DNA of 64,000 nucleotides from NCBI GenBank assembly GCA_964480365.1, contig CAYZPM010000007.1:1-64000 (forward strand), given 5' to 3'. The position numbers and the translations under genes are program-made. This stretch comes from CAIQPV01 sp964480365 (lineage in GTDB: Bacteria; Pseudomonadota; Gammaproteobacteria; Burkholderiales; Gallionellaceae). Under the pieces are notes generated by a model. The model was given only the letters and a program-made list of their open reading frames with translations, did no database searches and was not told where the DNA came from. Positions 50,601 through 58,702 of the stretch are shown here, one piece after another (within the stretch, counting starts at the first letter, position 1; every line of letters starts with the position of its first letter).

Positions 50601-50802
50601 GTCCGGATAGATGCAAGCTAAGCTCAAAGGGATTGAACTCAGGCCGGTTCATAGTGAGGTGGTGGCCGGTCTTCTCCGCAATGAATTTTTCTGCCTGAGA
50701 CTGGATAATCCGTGGAAGAATCAGCCATGCAAACAGCAGACAGGAGACAGCGAGACCTGCCAGAGTCAGTGCCCATGTTTTAAGTGAGGGTAGTCGTTTC
50801 AT
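47623..50802 (-). CDS. DUF748 (AsmA-like) inner-membrane/periplasmic protein
   Basis: A 1059-aa protein with an N-terminal transmembrane anchor (LTLAGLAVSCLLFAWLILP) and a long periplasmic beta-rich body. Repeated LHLSGLRLTQP / FVFDDIRLDGLEATV segments are typical of DUF748, a relative of AsmA lipid-transfer proteins. Near residue 830 an OmpA-like part begins (HLTPPEREKLVQLAAALNK). It probably helps envelope lipid or outer-membrane protein homeostasis; its role is not known precisely. It is a single gene with its own candidate promoter. Confidence 0.8.
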   Translation of the reverse strand: MKRLPSLKTWALTLAGLAVSCLLFAWLILPRIIQSQAEKFIAEKTGHHLTMNRPEFNPFELSLHLSGLRLTQPDNEQLLSFQDLVVNFSSASIYRGAFVFDDIRLDGLEATVALLPNGQLNWSGLIDSLKSKDETSNSPLPKLDIQHFILAGARLDFADKRITPAFATRIEPLDIELADISTVPNENGQYKVHARTTFGASIAWHGEASLDPLGMTGTFSVEDVDLAKLSVFFKNGLPIAPPTGKAGLSADYRLGYSGGHLDLNLEHMAAKVTGLGLHGNGKSSPDVAVEIIEAKEGSFNLIKNEFTLGSLSVTGSKLDLQRDKIEAKKALELGRLTFENTHLNLNTHQATLGSITLKGGGVRVTRDAKGRIDLMEALQAASSPTQAKQNKKNDTAITPTETGWHYRVKKMELSDFNAAFRDESVAPAAELAFEDIELSSEGISEDWKIAVPLRASFKAHGGGSFEAEGKITPTEPAADIRLKLTELSLIPAQPYLSTVAKLNIVDGRLSTEGRVSYNAKEVGYQGSFALSNLRLTEAESGNVFLVWKSLSSSEFKATPKKLDIGELILSGLDTQLIINKDKTLSFSRILKQPAPDTSTKPVPPPVSSTATAPAQPFLVNIDRFRISKSEMDFADYSLALPFGTRIHGLKGVVTGISSQPGTPGQLELDGQVDDYGLARAVGQIDFLNPTDSMDLKVVFRNVEMTRLTPYSATFAGRKIASGKLSLDLQYKIHQRQLEGENQVTMNQLVLGDRVESPEAKNLPLDLAIAILQDSDGRIDLGLPVSGSLDDPQFSYGGIIWKAIVNVFTKIATAPFRALGALFGGGEKFESIVFEAGNSHLTPPEREKLVQLAAALNKRPNLSIEIHGVYAEADRVALQDRQLRRTVLEKSGQHIEGDGDPGPISTRQPKIQSALESIFSDRFGSGELTALKEGFRKANPGQLEESNTGKIMSRLSGMFLEKRSLNEQELTQLKGVDFYAVLFARLRDKVIVDNERLLTLATARGEFTSTTLKAAGAPADRLAVLAAEKVETEGRDVPIKLVLGTSAKTAAPAASGVATN

Positions 50803-51279
50803 AAATGTTACCTTATGCGCTTAACCCTCACTGTGTATACACACCGTATAGGACAAAGTAACTGTGCAGTTTTGCTGCCCAAGCCCTACCAAGACCACGC
50901 TTAATTTCTAGCTCTTGAGCAGACATCAAAAAATACGCAAAACAAAGCATTATGTCAATTACTCTAGCATGTTAGAACAGAATTAATATACCCAAATTCG
51001 GGTATTATCAATTCTCAATCCCCTAAAGTTTGGAAGTGCTTGCGGCTAGCAATTCTGTCCATCAACAATTGGCACACATCTGAACTTCATGTTGCCATTT
51101 TCTTGCCGTGATGCGGACTGTCGTGACCGGTAGAAATTGGGCCGACAACAGTCGTCCAACTTCTGATGTTCAAAGTGCCGGGGAGCATGACCGAAATTGA
51201 CGAACAACCGTGCAAAGAAAAAACGTCAGACTCAAGCCAATTGCACTAAACCAACCTAACTGCTGCCATCCAGAAGCCG
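50803..51279. other. 477-bp gap without a supported gene
   Basis: The right half contains a moderately GC-rich stretch (51100-51240), and no frame there resembles a known protein. The left part holds a GTGTATACAC palindrome near 50832 and the candidate promoter of the DUF748 gene. Nothing else was recognised. Confidence 0.5.
50930..50958 (-). promoter_or_regulatory. Candidate promoter for the DUF748 gene
   Basis: On the minus strand TTGACA (50958-50953) and TATTTT (50935-50930) are separated by 17 bases. They lie about 128 bases before the ATG at 50802. Confidence 0.4.
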
Positions 51280-51699
51280 TCATTCTCCTATGATCTTTAC
51301 TAATACGCGCTTCTTTCGACCACCGTCGAACTCACCATAAAAGATCTGCTCCCAAGGACCAAAATCTAGTTTCCCTTCTGTTACTGCCACCACTACCTCT
51401 CGCCCCATTACCTGCCGTTTTATGTGCGCATCGGCATTGTCCTCCCCAGTATCGTTGTGGCGGTACTGCTCAACTGGCTCATGCGGAGCTAGTTTCTCCA
51501 ACCATGTCTCAAAATCGTGGTGAAGACCTCTCTCGTCATCGTTGATGAAGACAGACGCCGTGATGTGCATGGCATTGACTAGAACGAAACCTTCCATAAT
51601 ACTGCTCTCAAGAAGACACCCTTGCACTTGGGAGGTAATGTTGATGAAAGCACGACGAGAGGGTGCGTTAAACCAAAGTTCTTTTCTATAGCTTTTCAT
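51280..51699 (-). CDS. yjbQ: YjbQ family protein (UPF0047)
   Basis: A 139-aa single-domain protein: INITSQVQGCLLESSIMEGF, the conserved AMHITASVFINDDERGL and HIKRQVMGREVVVAVTEGKL. The ending LGxWQ-like stretch is FGPWEQIFYGEFDGG with RKKRVLVKIIGE. The family is annotated as secondary thiamine-phosphate synthase; its physiological role is debated. Length equals the norm. It stands alone between two gene-poor gaps. Confidence 0.9.
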   Translation of the reverse strand: MKSYRKELWFNAPSRRAFINITSQVQGCLLESSIMEGFVLVNAMHITASVFINDDERGLHHDFETWLEKLAPHEPVEQYRHNDTGEDNADAHIKRQVMGREVVVAVTEGKLDFGPWEQIFYGEFDGGRKKRVLVKIIGE

Positions 51700-51975
51700 T
51701 CTTGTAATCCCATTTAGTGCTCGATAAATCCTTCAAGTCTATCGCTCGACGAAAGCCGACACAAAACGGATGCTGTAAACATCGGTGTTAGTAACGAGTG
51801 CTGTGCGACCTTTTCATAGCTGCTTTTTAAGTGATTTTACCTTACTCAGTCCACATTCACTTCAGTCCAACCATCCTGGCTTAGCAACAAAACTGTAAGC
51901 ATTTCGTAGCTAGTTCGTTTAATTTTTTCGTCCCAACATTTTTAGGATGATTTCTAAATTAAACGAGAGTCTGAA

Positions 51976-52203
51976 ATGTCTATAATGTGCAATATGATTG
52001 ACCAATGTACTGCCCCCAAGGGGTTATGCGTACACGAAAAAATGATGATGGCTATCGGCGCTGTTGATCCGACACTTTGTCTTAACAGCAACTTCCTGAT
52101 TATTAAATGGCAAAATTCCAGGACGCTTGATAACGATAAATCCTTGGCTTGCCGCTTGATAGTTGGCATTGCATACGCTAATCAAAATGACTTGTTGCAT
52201 TAA
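51976..52203 (+). CDS. Hypothetical small protein (75 aa), uncertain
   Basis: An ATG with GAGAG about 6 bases upstream opens a frame starting MSIMCNMIDQCTAPKGLCVH. It is rich in Cys and Met (CVHEKMMMA), which might bind a metal, but the second half is not membrane-like and shows no recognised domain. It lies alone in an AT-rich gap. It could be a true small gene, a frameshifted remnant or chance. Confidence 0.25.
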   Translation: MSIMCNMIDQCTAPKGLCVHEKMMMAIGAVDPTLCLNSNFLIIKWQNSRTLDNDKSLACRLIVGIAYANQNDLLH

Positions 52204-52228
52204 TATCATACAATCGAAATATTATAAT
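52200..52228 (+). promoter_or_regulatory. Candidate promoter for the EVE-TauE pair
   Basis: TTAATA (52200-52205), 17 bases, then a perfect TATAAT (52223-52228), 28 bases ahead of the EVE-domain ATG. AAGGA lies before the start codon. Confidence 0.5.
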
Positions 52229-52255
52229 AATACCAAGAATGACAAGGACTATAAA

Positions 52256-52720
52256 ATGCGTTATTGGTTAATGAAATCCGAACCCGGCGATTGCAGCATC
52301 GACGACCTCGCTACGCTGCCAGATCAGACAGTAGCATGGTACGGCGTGCGCAACTATCAGGCGCGCAACTTCATGCGTGACCAGATGAGCGTCGGCGATG
52401 GTGCGTTGTTTTACCATTCCAACTGCAAAAAGCCAGGTATCGCCGGGATCGCGCGCGTTTCCAGCACCGCTTATCCCGATGCCAAACAGTTCGAGCGCAA
52501 CAGCAAATATTTCGACCCCAAGGCCACGCAGGAGACGCCGCGCTGGTTTAACGTGGACGTGCAACTGGTAAAGAAAATTGAATTGATTCCGCTGGTCGAG
52601 TTGCGCAAACACCCCGAGCTTGAACGCATGCGCATCCTGCAACGGGGCAACCGCCTGTCCATCACGCCACTCGATCCGGCGGAGTGGAAATACATCACTA
52701 CTAAATTGGCGCACGACTAA
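52256..52720 (+). CDS. EVE-domain protein
   Basis: A 154-aa EVE/thymocyte-nuclear-protein-type protein: MRYWLMKSEPGDCSIDDLA, WYGVRNYQARNFMRDQMSVG, FYHSNCKKPGIAGIARV and WFNVDVQLVKKI. EVE domains are PUA-like folds that read modified bases in nucleic acid; the aromatic W/Y pocket residues are present. The ATG at 52256 follows AAGGAC. Its stop overlaps the start of the TauE gene (TAATG), so the two are cotranscribed. Confidence 0.92.
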   Translation: MRYWLMKSEPGDCSIDDLATLPDQTVAWYGVRNYQARNFMRDQMSVGDGALFYHSNCKKPGIAGIARVSSTAYPDAKQFERNSKYFDPKATQETPRWFNVDVQLVKKIELIPLVELRKHPELERMRILQRGNRLSITPLDPAEWKYITTKLAHD

Positions 52721-53514
52721 TGGAGTGGTATGCGGCCTATTTAACGCTTGGTGCAATCGCGGGATTCCTGGCCGGATTGTTTGGCGTCGGTGGCGGGTTG
52801 GTGCTGGTACCGGTGCTGTTGTTTCTGTTCGACGCGCAGCAATTCCTCGCCGAACATACGATGCACCTCGCGCTCGGCACCTCAATGGCGACCATCCTGT
52901 TCACCTCGCTTGCCAGCATGCGCAAACACCACCAGCACGACGCGGTTAACTGGCGCGTGGTGCGCGACATCACCCCCGGCATTCTGCTCGGTACGGCCTT
53001 GGGTGCCATGATAGCTGCCGCTATTTCGCCGCGCGAGTTGGGAATATTTTTCGCGCTGTTCGTGTATTTCGCAGCGGCACAAATTCTGCTGGATGTGCGC
53101 CCACACGCTGCACGCCAGTTGCCGGGCTTCGTCGGCATGAGTACCGTCGGAACATTCACCGGCTGGATCAGCAGCATGGTTTCCATCGGCGGAGGCACTG
53201 TCGTCGTCCCTTTTCTGCTCTGGTGCAACGTGCCGCTGCGTCACGCCATCGGCACTTCTGCCGCGATTGGCTTTCCGGTCGCCGTGGGCGGCACGGTAGG
53301 TTACATCGCCACCGGCATGAGACTCCACTCGCTACCCACGCCTAATCTGGGTTTCGTGTACCTGCCTGCCTTGCTGTGGGTCGCGCTCGCCAGCGTCATC
53401 ACCGCACCGTTTGGCGCATTGGCCGCGCATCGCATGAATGTGGGATTGCTGCGCAAACTATTCGCCATGCTGTTGCTGGTGTTGGCAACGAAGTTGCTGT
53501 TGAAGGTTTTATAA
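52720..53514 (+). CDS. TauE/SafE family permease
   Basis: A 264-aa inner-membrane protein with about eight segments arranged as two repeats. Repeat one has GFLAGLFGVGGGLVLVPVLL near the start, and repeat two has GWISSMVSIGGGTVVVPFLL. These GVGGG/SIGGG loops are typical of TauE/SafE exporters for sulfite or organosulfonates. Coupling to the EVE gene is by a 1-base overlap, a recurrent pairing in Proteobacteria. The substrate is unknown. Confidence 0.9.
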   Translation: MEWYAAYLTLGAIAGFLAGLFGVGGGLVLVPVLLFLFDAQQFLAEHTMHLALGTSMATILFTSLASMRKHHQHDAVNWRVVRDITPGILLGTALGAMIAAAISPRELGIFFALFVYFAAAQILLDVRPHAARQLPGFVGMSTVGTFTGWISSMVSIGGGTVVVPFLLWCNVPLRHAIGTSAAIGFPVAVGGTVGYIATGMRLHSLPTPNLGFVYLPALLWVALASVITAPFGALAAHRMNVGLLRKLFAMLLLVLATKLLLKVL

Positions 53515-53545
53515 TTCCATTTCCATTGCGGGGATGACGGTTATA

Positions 53546-54256
53546 TTATGCGCCGAGATAAGCGCGCCTCACCTCATCACTACCAAGCAGATTCGCGGCG
53601 CTGTCGGACAAAGTAATCAAACCGCTCTCCAATACATAACCGCGTTGCGCGACTTCCAGCGCCAGCTTGGCGTTCTGTTCTACCAGCAGGATGGATACGC
53701 CCTGCGCGGAGATGTCGCGTATGGTTTCAAAGATTTTTGCCACCATCATCGGCGCGAGTCCCATGCTTGGTTCGTCCAGCATCAACAGTTTGGGGCGGCT
53801 CATTAGCGCGCGCGCCATCGCCACCATTTGCTGCTCGCCGCCTGAAAGCGTTCCGGCAAGTTGCGCACGGCGTTCGGAGAGACGTGGAAACAAAGTATAC
53901 ATGCGCTCAAGATCAGTGCCGATTTGCACGGTGTCGTTACGAATGTATGCGCCCATCTGTAAATTTTCCACCACGGTGAGGCGGGCGAATATACCGCGCC
54001 CTTCCGGTACCAGCGCCAAGCCGTTGTGTACGCGCTGGTGCGTGGGGATGTTGTGCAGGAGTTTTCCGTCGTAGTGTATTTTTCCTGCCGTGGGATGCAG
54101 CAGTCCGGCCAGCGCCTTGAGCGTGGTGGTCTTGCCCGCGCCGTTGCTGCCGATAAGCGCGACCAGTTCGCCGGAAGCTACGGTCAGGCCTATGCCTTTC
54201 AGCGCCTGGATGCCGCCGTAACCAACCTTAAGGTTTTCTACTTCAAGCAGGTTCAT
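53546..54256 (-). CDS. livF: Branched-chain amino acid ABC transporter ATPase LivF
   Basis: A 236-aa ABC ATPase with LEVENLKVGYGGIQALKGI, Walker A GSNGAGKTTT, signature LSGGEQQM and Walker B LLMLDEPSMGLAP, followed by LVEQNAKLAL. Size and the SMGLAP variant are LivF-like. It overlaps livG by 4 bases (ATGA). It is the last gene of livHMGF and forms the ATPase pair with LivG at the inner membrane. Confidence 0.95.
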   Translation of the reverse strand: MNLLEVENLKVGYGGIQALKGIGLTVASGELVALIGSNGAGKTTTLKALAGLLHPTAGKIHYDGKLLHNIPTHQRVHNGLALVPEGRGIFARLTVVENLQMGAYIRNDTVQIGTDLERMYTLFPRLSERRAQLAGTLSGGEQQMVAMARALMSRPKLLMLDEPSMGLAPMMVAKIFETIRDISAQGVSILLVEQNAKLALEVAQRGYVLESGLITLSDSAANLLGSDEVRRAYLGA

Positions 54257-55191
54257 GCCGCTTCTCCGCCGAGATATGCAGAGATCACTGCCGGGTTGCG
54301 GCGCACTTCTTCCGGTACTCCTTCAGCGATTTTTTTTCCGTAGTCCAGAACGGCCACGCGGTCACACAGGCCGAGAATGAGTTTCACATCGTGCTCGATC
54401 AGCAGCACGGTGACACCACTGGCACGTATGGTTTGCAGCAAGGTTTTCAGGCCTTCAGTCTCGGTGGCGTTCATGCCTGCCGCCGGCTCATCCAGCGCCA
54501 GCAGCTTGGGATCGGTCGCCAGCGCGCGCGCGATTTCCAGGCGGCGCTGTTCTCCATAAGACAGGTGTTTGGCCAGGGTTTGGTGTGGGCGGTCTATGCC
54601 GACATAGCGCAGCAGTTCAAGTGCGCGCTGCTCGATGGCGCGTTCTTCTGCGCGCGCAGCAGTATTGCGTGTGAGTGCGCCCCAGATACCTGTATGCGTG
54701 CGCACGTGGCGACCAACCATGATGTTTTCCAGCGCGCTCATGTTGGCAAACAGGCGAATATTCTGAAAGGTACGCGCAATACCCGCCTCGGCAAACACAT
54801 GCGGCTTGCAGTGAGCATAGGCAATGCCATCGAAGGTGAATGCCCCCTCGTCGAGTTGATAAAGTCCGGTGACTACATTGAACAGTGTGGTCTTGCCCGC
54901 GCCGTTGGGTCCGATCAGTCCATAGATTTCACCGCGTTTGATGTGCAGTGAAACATCGGACAGCGCCGCCAGGCCGCCAAAGCGTTTGCCTATACCGGCA
55001 AGTTCGAGCAGGGATTGATCGTTAGACTCGCGCCGCGAGACCTTGTCCCTCTCTCCCGCTTGCGGGCTAACCAGCGACTTGGCTGCGGTCATTGGCAGCT
55101 TAGTCGAATGGCTAGTTGTTTCATCCAGAGAGTTAGGAGAGGGGGAAACGGGCATGGCCTGCTGCCCTTGCCCGTTACTTTGAGGCGTCAT
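54253..55191 (-). CDS. livG: Branched-chain amino acid ABC transporter ATPase LivG with repeat-derived N-terminal extension
   Basis: The 312-aa protein shows LLELAGIGKRFGGLAALSDV, Walker A GPNGAGKTT, signature LSYGEQRRLEIARAL, Walker B LLALDEPAAGMN and the LivG-type C-terminal DYGKKIAEG. The ABC domain starts near residue 61, later than usual. Residues about 16-51 (including LVSPQAGERDKV) derive from a GC-rich repeat at 55041-55145 read in frame. The possible starts M1, M13 and M34 lie before or within the repeat. It overlaps the livM 3' end by 17 bases. Confidence 0.93.
   Translation of the reverse strand: MTPQSNGQGQQAMPVSPSPNSLDETTSHSTKLPMTAAKSLVSPQAGERDKVSRRESNDQSLLELAGIGKRFGGLAALSDVSLHIKRGEIYGLIGPNGAGKTTLFNVVTGLYQLDEGAFTFDGIAYAHCKPHVFAEAGIARTFQNIRLFANMSALENIMVGRHVRTHTGIWGALTRNTAARAEERAIEQRALELLRYVGIDRPHQTLAKHLSYGEQRRLEIARALATDPKLLALDEPAAGMNATETEGLKTLLQTIRASGVTVLLIEHDVKLILGLCDRVAVLDYGKKIAEGVPEEVRRNPAVISAYLGGEAA
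55041..55145 (-). repeat. 105-bp GC-rich dispersed repeat inside the 5' part of livG
   Basis: On the minus strand it starts CCCCCTCTCC and ends GGGAGAGAGGGACAAGG, so its ends are imperfect inverted repeats. The last 17 bases match lgt positions 62713-62729 at 15 of 17. Its length is a multiple of three and it contains no stop in the livG frame. Confidence 0.65.
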
Positions 55192-56326
55192 ATACGCTCT
55201 CCTGTTCCTGTCTCACCACTTCATCGTCGTCGCCGGAAAGTTCGCGGCGGCGTTGCGTCGAAGGCCACAGCCCAGCGGGGCGTACCAGCATGACGACAAT
55301 CAGCGCCAGGCCGAACAGCAGCATGCGCAAGCTTTCCGGATCAACCAGCGTCTTGCCGAACAACCATTGCTGCGCCGGGCCTGCCCCGTTGCGCAACGCT
55401 TCCGGCAGCAACACGAGCAGCACTCCACCCAACACCACGCCGCCGATGTTGCCCATGCCGCCTAGCACCACCATGCACAGGATCATCACCGATTCGGTCA
55501 GGCTGAAACTTTCCGGACTGATAAAACCCTGAAACCCGGCAAACAGGCCACCGGACAGACCACCGAAAGTTGCACCCATGGCGAAAGCGAGCAGCTTGAT
55601 GTTACGCGTATTGATGCCCATCGCCTCCGCCGCCACCTCGTCCTCGCGGATTGCCATCCAAGCGCGTCCGATGCGCGAATTTTCCAGACGCAAGGATACG
55701 AAAATCACCAGCAGGGTAAAGCCCAGGAACAGGTAGTAATAGAGATGCACCGAGGGCAGGGTTATGCCGAAAATTTCCTGTGTCGTTCCGAGCGAGAATC
55801 CGCCGCTCTGCACCGGATCGATCATGCTGATACCCTGCGGGCCGTTGGTGACGTTCATCGGCGCATTCAGGTTGTTAAGAAAGATGCGGATGATCTCGCC
55901 GAAGCCCAGCGTGACGATGGCAAGGTAATCGCCGCGCAAGCGCAAAGTAGGTGCACCCAGAAGCACGCCGAAGAAGCAGGCCAGCAACGCACCAAGCGGC
56001 AGCACCACCCATACCGGCCAGTGCAGGCCAAACTGCGGCGAGGAGAGCAGCGCGTAGTTGTAGGCGCCCACCGCGAAGAAGGCGACATAGCCGAGATCGA
56101 GTAGACCGGCGTAGCCGACCACGATATTCAGCCCCAGCGCCAGCATGATGTAGAGCAGCGCAAAATCCGCGATGCGCACCCATCCGCGCCCGAGCAACGC
56201 GTCGGTAACAAAGGGAAGCGCCAGCAGCGCGATGGCGAGCGCGCCATATACGCGCCATACATTGCACATTTTGCAGTATGGAAATTTCGTAGGTTGGGTT
56301 AGCAGTTTCATCGCGTAACCCAACAA
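55175..56326 (-). CDS. livM: Branched-chain amino acid ABC transporter permease LivM
   Basis: A 383-aa polytopic permease. LALGLNIVVGYAGLLDLGYV and LRLRGDYLAIVTLGFGEIIR are typical of LivM, and the C-terminal GGMGNIGGVVLGG repeats the family loop. Length is within the norm. The start is uncertain (56326, 56311 or 56269), because the first 20 residues are not conserved. It is encoded 12 bases after livH and overlaps livG. Confidence 0.93.
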   Translation of the reverse strand: MLGYAMKLLTQPTKFPYCKMCNVWRVYGALAIALLALPFVTDALLGRGWVRIADFALLYIMLALGLNIVVGYAGLLDLGYVAFFAVGAYNYALLSSPQFGLHWPVWVVLPLGALLACFFGVLLGAPTLRLRGDYLAIVTLGFGEIIRIFLNNLNAPMNVTNGPQGISMIDPVQSGGFSLGTTQEIFGITLPSVHLYYYLFLGFTLLVIFVSLRLENSRIGRAWMAIREDEVAAEAMGINTRNIKLLAFAMGATFGGLSGGLFAGFQGFISPESFSLTESVMILCMVVLGGMGNIGGVVLGGVLLVLLPEALRNGAGPAQQWLFGKTLVDPESLRMLLFGLALIVVMLVRPAGLWPSTQRRRELSGDDDEVVRQEQESVYDASK

Positions 56327-56338
56327 CCAAAAAGATTA

Positions 56339-57262
56339 TTACGCGCGTTCCGCAACACGTTCTCCCAACAATCCGGATGGACGGAAAACCAGCACAGCGA
56401 TCAGCACGAAAAAGGCGAATACATCCTGATAGTTGCTCCCGAAAAAGCCTCCCGACAAATCACCAATGTAGCCCGCCCCCAAGCTTTCAATCAGCCCCAG
56501 CAACACGCCGCCGAGCATCGCGCCACGCAGGTTGCCGATACCGCCGAGAACCGCAGCGGTAAAGGCCTTCATCCCGAGGATAGAACCCATGTAGTAATGC
56601 ACGATGCCGTAATTCGCACTCACCATGATGCCCGCTATCGCCGCCAGCGCGGAGCCGGTCATGAAGGTGACGGAAATCACGCGGTTGATGTCCACACCCA
56701 TCAGCGCGGCGGCAGAGGGATTCTCTGCCACGGCGCGCATCGCGCGACCGAGGCGCGTACGATGCACCAGCAACATCAACCCCGCCATCATCAGTAACGC
56801 GACCAACACGATAATGAGTTGCACATCATTGATGACCGCACCTCCAAATGTGTGCGTATTGTTCGGCAACAATTGCGGGAAGGAGTGGTATTCGCGGCCC
56901 CAGAAGATCATCGCCAGATTCTGCAACACGATAGAAACACCAATCGCGGTAATCAACGGAGCCAAACGCGGCGCATTGCGCAATGGGCGGTAGGCGATGC
57001 GTTCGATGCCGTAGCCCAACATCATACAAACCGCTGCTGCAACCATCAGTGCGATCAGCAGTACCAGCAACGGAGGCAAGCCAGTCGCGAGTAATAACTT
57101 ACTCACTGTCAGAGCCACCATCGCCCCCACCATCACCACTTCGCCATGCGCGAAATTGATCAGCCCAAGGATGCCGTACACCATGGTGTAACCCAGTGCA
57201 ACCAAGGCATACACGCTGCCTTGCACCAGACCGTTGAGAATTTGTTGTAAGAGTATGTCCAT
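56339..57262 (-). CDS. livH: Branched-chain amino acid ABC transporter permease LivH
   Basis: A 307-aa membrane protein with about eight segments: LLQQILNGLVQGSVYALVAL, YTMVYGILGLINFAHGEVVM, AVAENPSAAALMGVDINRVI and AVLGGIGNLRGAMLGG. These are the standard LivH blocks. It forms the channel with LivM. It lies 142 bp downstream of livK, with a terminator and a repeat between them, so livK is probably made in excess. Confidence 0.95.
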   Translation of the reverse strand: MDILLQQILNGLVQGSVYALVALGYTMVYGILGLINFAHGEVVMVGAMVALTVSKLLLATGLPPLLVLLIALMVAAAVCMMLGYGIERIAYRPLRNAPRLAPLITAIGVSIVLQNLAMIFWGREYHSFPQLLPNNTHTFGGAVINDVQLIIVLVALLMMAGLMLLVHRTRLGRAMRAVAENPSAAALMGVDINRVISVTFMTGSALAAIAGIMVSANYGIVHYYMGSILGMKAFTAAVLGGIGNLRGAMLGGVLLGLIESLGAGYIGDLSGGFFGSNYQDVFAFFVLIAVLVFRPSGLLGERVAERA

Positions 57263-57293
57263 GTTGTAATTAATTTCTTAACACGCGGTAACA

Positions 57294-57358
57294 TTTTTGG
57301 AGTGCGCGGGCACGACCGCGCTTTGTGCAAGCGGAGTCATGCCACCGCACTCCAAAAA
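57294..57358. repeat. GGAGTGCG inverted-repeat element between livK and livH
   Basis: TTTTTGGAGTGCG (57294-57306) and its exact complement CGCACTCCAAAAA (57346-57358) enclose 39 bases with a CGCGG...CCGCG inner stem. Elements with GGAGTGCG termini recur in betaproteobacterial genomes and look like non-autonomous mobile repeats. Confidence 0.6.
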
Positions 57359-57383
57359 AAAGCGACACGCAAGGTGTCGCTTT
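57359..57383 (-). terminator. Rho-independent terminator after livK
   Basis: A 10-bp stem AAAGCGACAC / GTGTCGCTTT with a 5-base loop is followed on the minus strand by a run of T. It stands 20 bases past the livK stop. Read-through would supply livHMGF. Confidence 0.8.
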
Positions 57384-57403
57384 GGTTATTCATTCACATG
57401 CCA

Positions 57404-58612
57404 TCAATGTGCCGCCGCAGGCGCACCACCCATGGTTAGCAGAGGCTGCCACTTGCCTTGTTGCACTTGGTACAGCGTGACTGCGCCGCCCTTGAGGTCG
57501 CCCTTTTCATCAAACGTAATTTTTGCAGTCACGCCGTCATATTCAACCTTTGCCAATTCGGGCAGGTATTTCGCAGGCTCGGCTGAACCTGCCTTTTGCA
57601 TCGCGGCGATCATCACGTTCACCGCATCGTAGCAATACGGCGCATACAACTGGATGGGCTGCTTGAATCTCGCCTCATAGCGCTGCGAAAAGTCCTTGCC
57701 GCCGGGCATTTGCACCAGCGGCACGCCGGGCAGCGAGGCATAAGCACCATCAGAGGCAGCGCCAGCATTTTCAATAAACTTGGCGGTGGAACCGCCGTCG
57801 CCCATCATGAATTTGGCATCAAGAGCCAGCGCCCTAAGTTGCTTGAGCATGGGTGCGCCCTGTGGATCCATACCACCAAAGAACACCAGATCAGGCTTCT
57901 TGCCTTTGATCGAAGTCAGCACGGCAGTGAAGTCTACGGCCTTGTCGGTGGTGTATTCGTGCGTAACGATTTGAGCGCCATTGGCCTGTGCGGACTTGAC
58001 GAACTCATCAGCCAGCCCCTGACCATAGGCGGTGCGGTCATCTATCACCGCAATTTTCTTTGCACCCAGATTCTTCGCGGCAAACTCACCCAGCACCTTG
58101 CCCTGCTGCCCATCATTTGTCATCACGCGAAAAGCGCTCTTGAAACCCTGTGCGGTATAGGCAACGGCGGTGGCCGAGGGGGAAATCTGCGGAATACCGT
58201 TGTCGCTGTAGATCCTGGAAGCGGGAATAGTGGTGCCGGAATTGAGGTGGCCGATGATGCCGTTCACTTTTGCGTCCACCAGTTTTTGTGCCACGATGGT
58301 CGCCGTCTTGGGATCGGTTTGGTCGTCTTCACTAAGCAACTCGAAGCGTACTTTCTTGCCGCCTATGGTGATGTTCTTGACGTTAGCATCTTCGATAGCC
58401 ATGCGCGTGCCGTTCTCATTGTCTTTGCCGATATGCGCCTGCGGCCCGGTAAGCGGGGCGGATGCGCCGATTTTGACTACCAGATCATCAGAAGTGCTGG
58501 AACTAACAGTCGGGCTTGCGGGAGTAGAACCAGAGGTTTCAGATTTGCCGCAGGCAACCAGCGCAGCGGCAAACAAAACCGCCAGAGGCAGAGATAGGTG
58601 CTTATAGGACAT
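57404..58612 (-). CDS. livK: Branched-chain amino acid ABC transporter substrate-binding lipoprotein LivK
   Basis: A 402-aa periplasmic-binding-protein fold. The signal peptide ends in the lipobox LVACGKSE, so the mature protein starts at Cys and is membrane-anchored. The ligand-binding domain has VKIGASAPLTGPQAHIGKDN, SPSATAVAY, VIDDRTAYGQGLADEF and DLVFFGGMDPQG, which are LivJ/LivK marks. It heads the leftward liv cluster and has its own terminator downstream. Confidence 0.93.
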   Translation of the reverse strand: MSYKHLSLPLAVLFAAALVACGKSETSGSTPASPTVSSSTSDDLVVKIGASAPLTGPQAHIGKDNENGTRMAIEDANVKNITIGGKKVRFELLSEDDQTDPKTATIVAQKLVDAKVNGIIGHLNSGTTIPASRIYSDNGIPQISPSATAVAYTAQGFKSAFRVMTNDGQQGKVLGEFAAKNLGAKKIAVIDDRTAYGQGLADEFVKSAQANGAQIVTHEYTTDKAVDFTAVLTSIKGKKPDLVFFGGMDPQGAPMLKQLRALALDAKFMMGDGGSTAKFIENAGAASDGAYASLPGVPLVQMPGGKDFSQRYEARFKQPIQLYAPYCYDAVNVMIAAMQKAGSAEPAKYLPELAKVEYDGVTAKITFDEKGDLKGGAVTLYQVQQGKWQPLLTMGGAPAAAH

Positions 58613-58702
58613 AGGAAATTTTTAACAGAAAATGAATGGTCGGATTATCCGTAGCCCCTTCCTCCTTGTCAATTTAACGGGCTTATTTTGTACGGCGCAA
58701 TG

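Larger units (their letters stand above)
51700..52255. other. 556-bp gap with one doubtful small frame
   Basis: This gap between yjbQ and the EVE gene is AT-rich and lacks recognisable RNA genes. It holds the 75-codon frame at 51976 and the EVE promoter at 52200. The part 51700-51970 shows nothing supportable. Confidence 0.5.
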
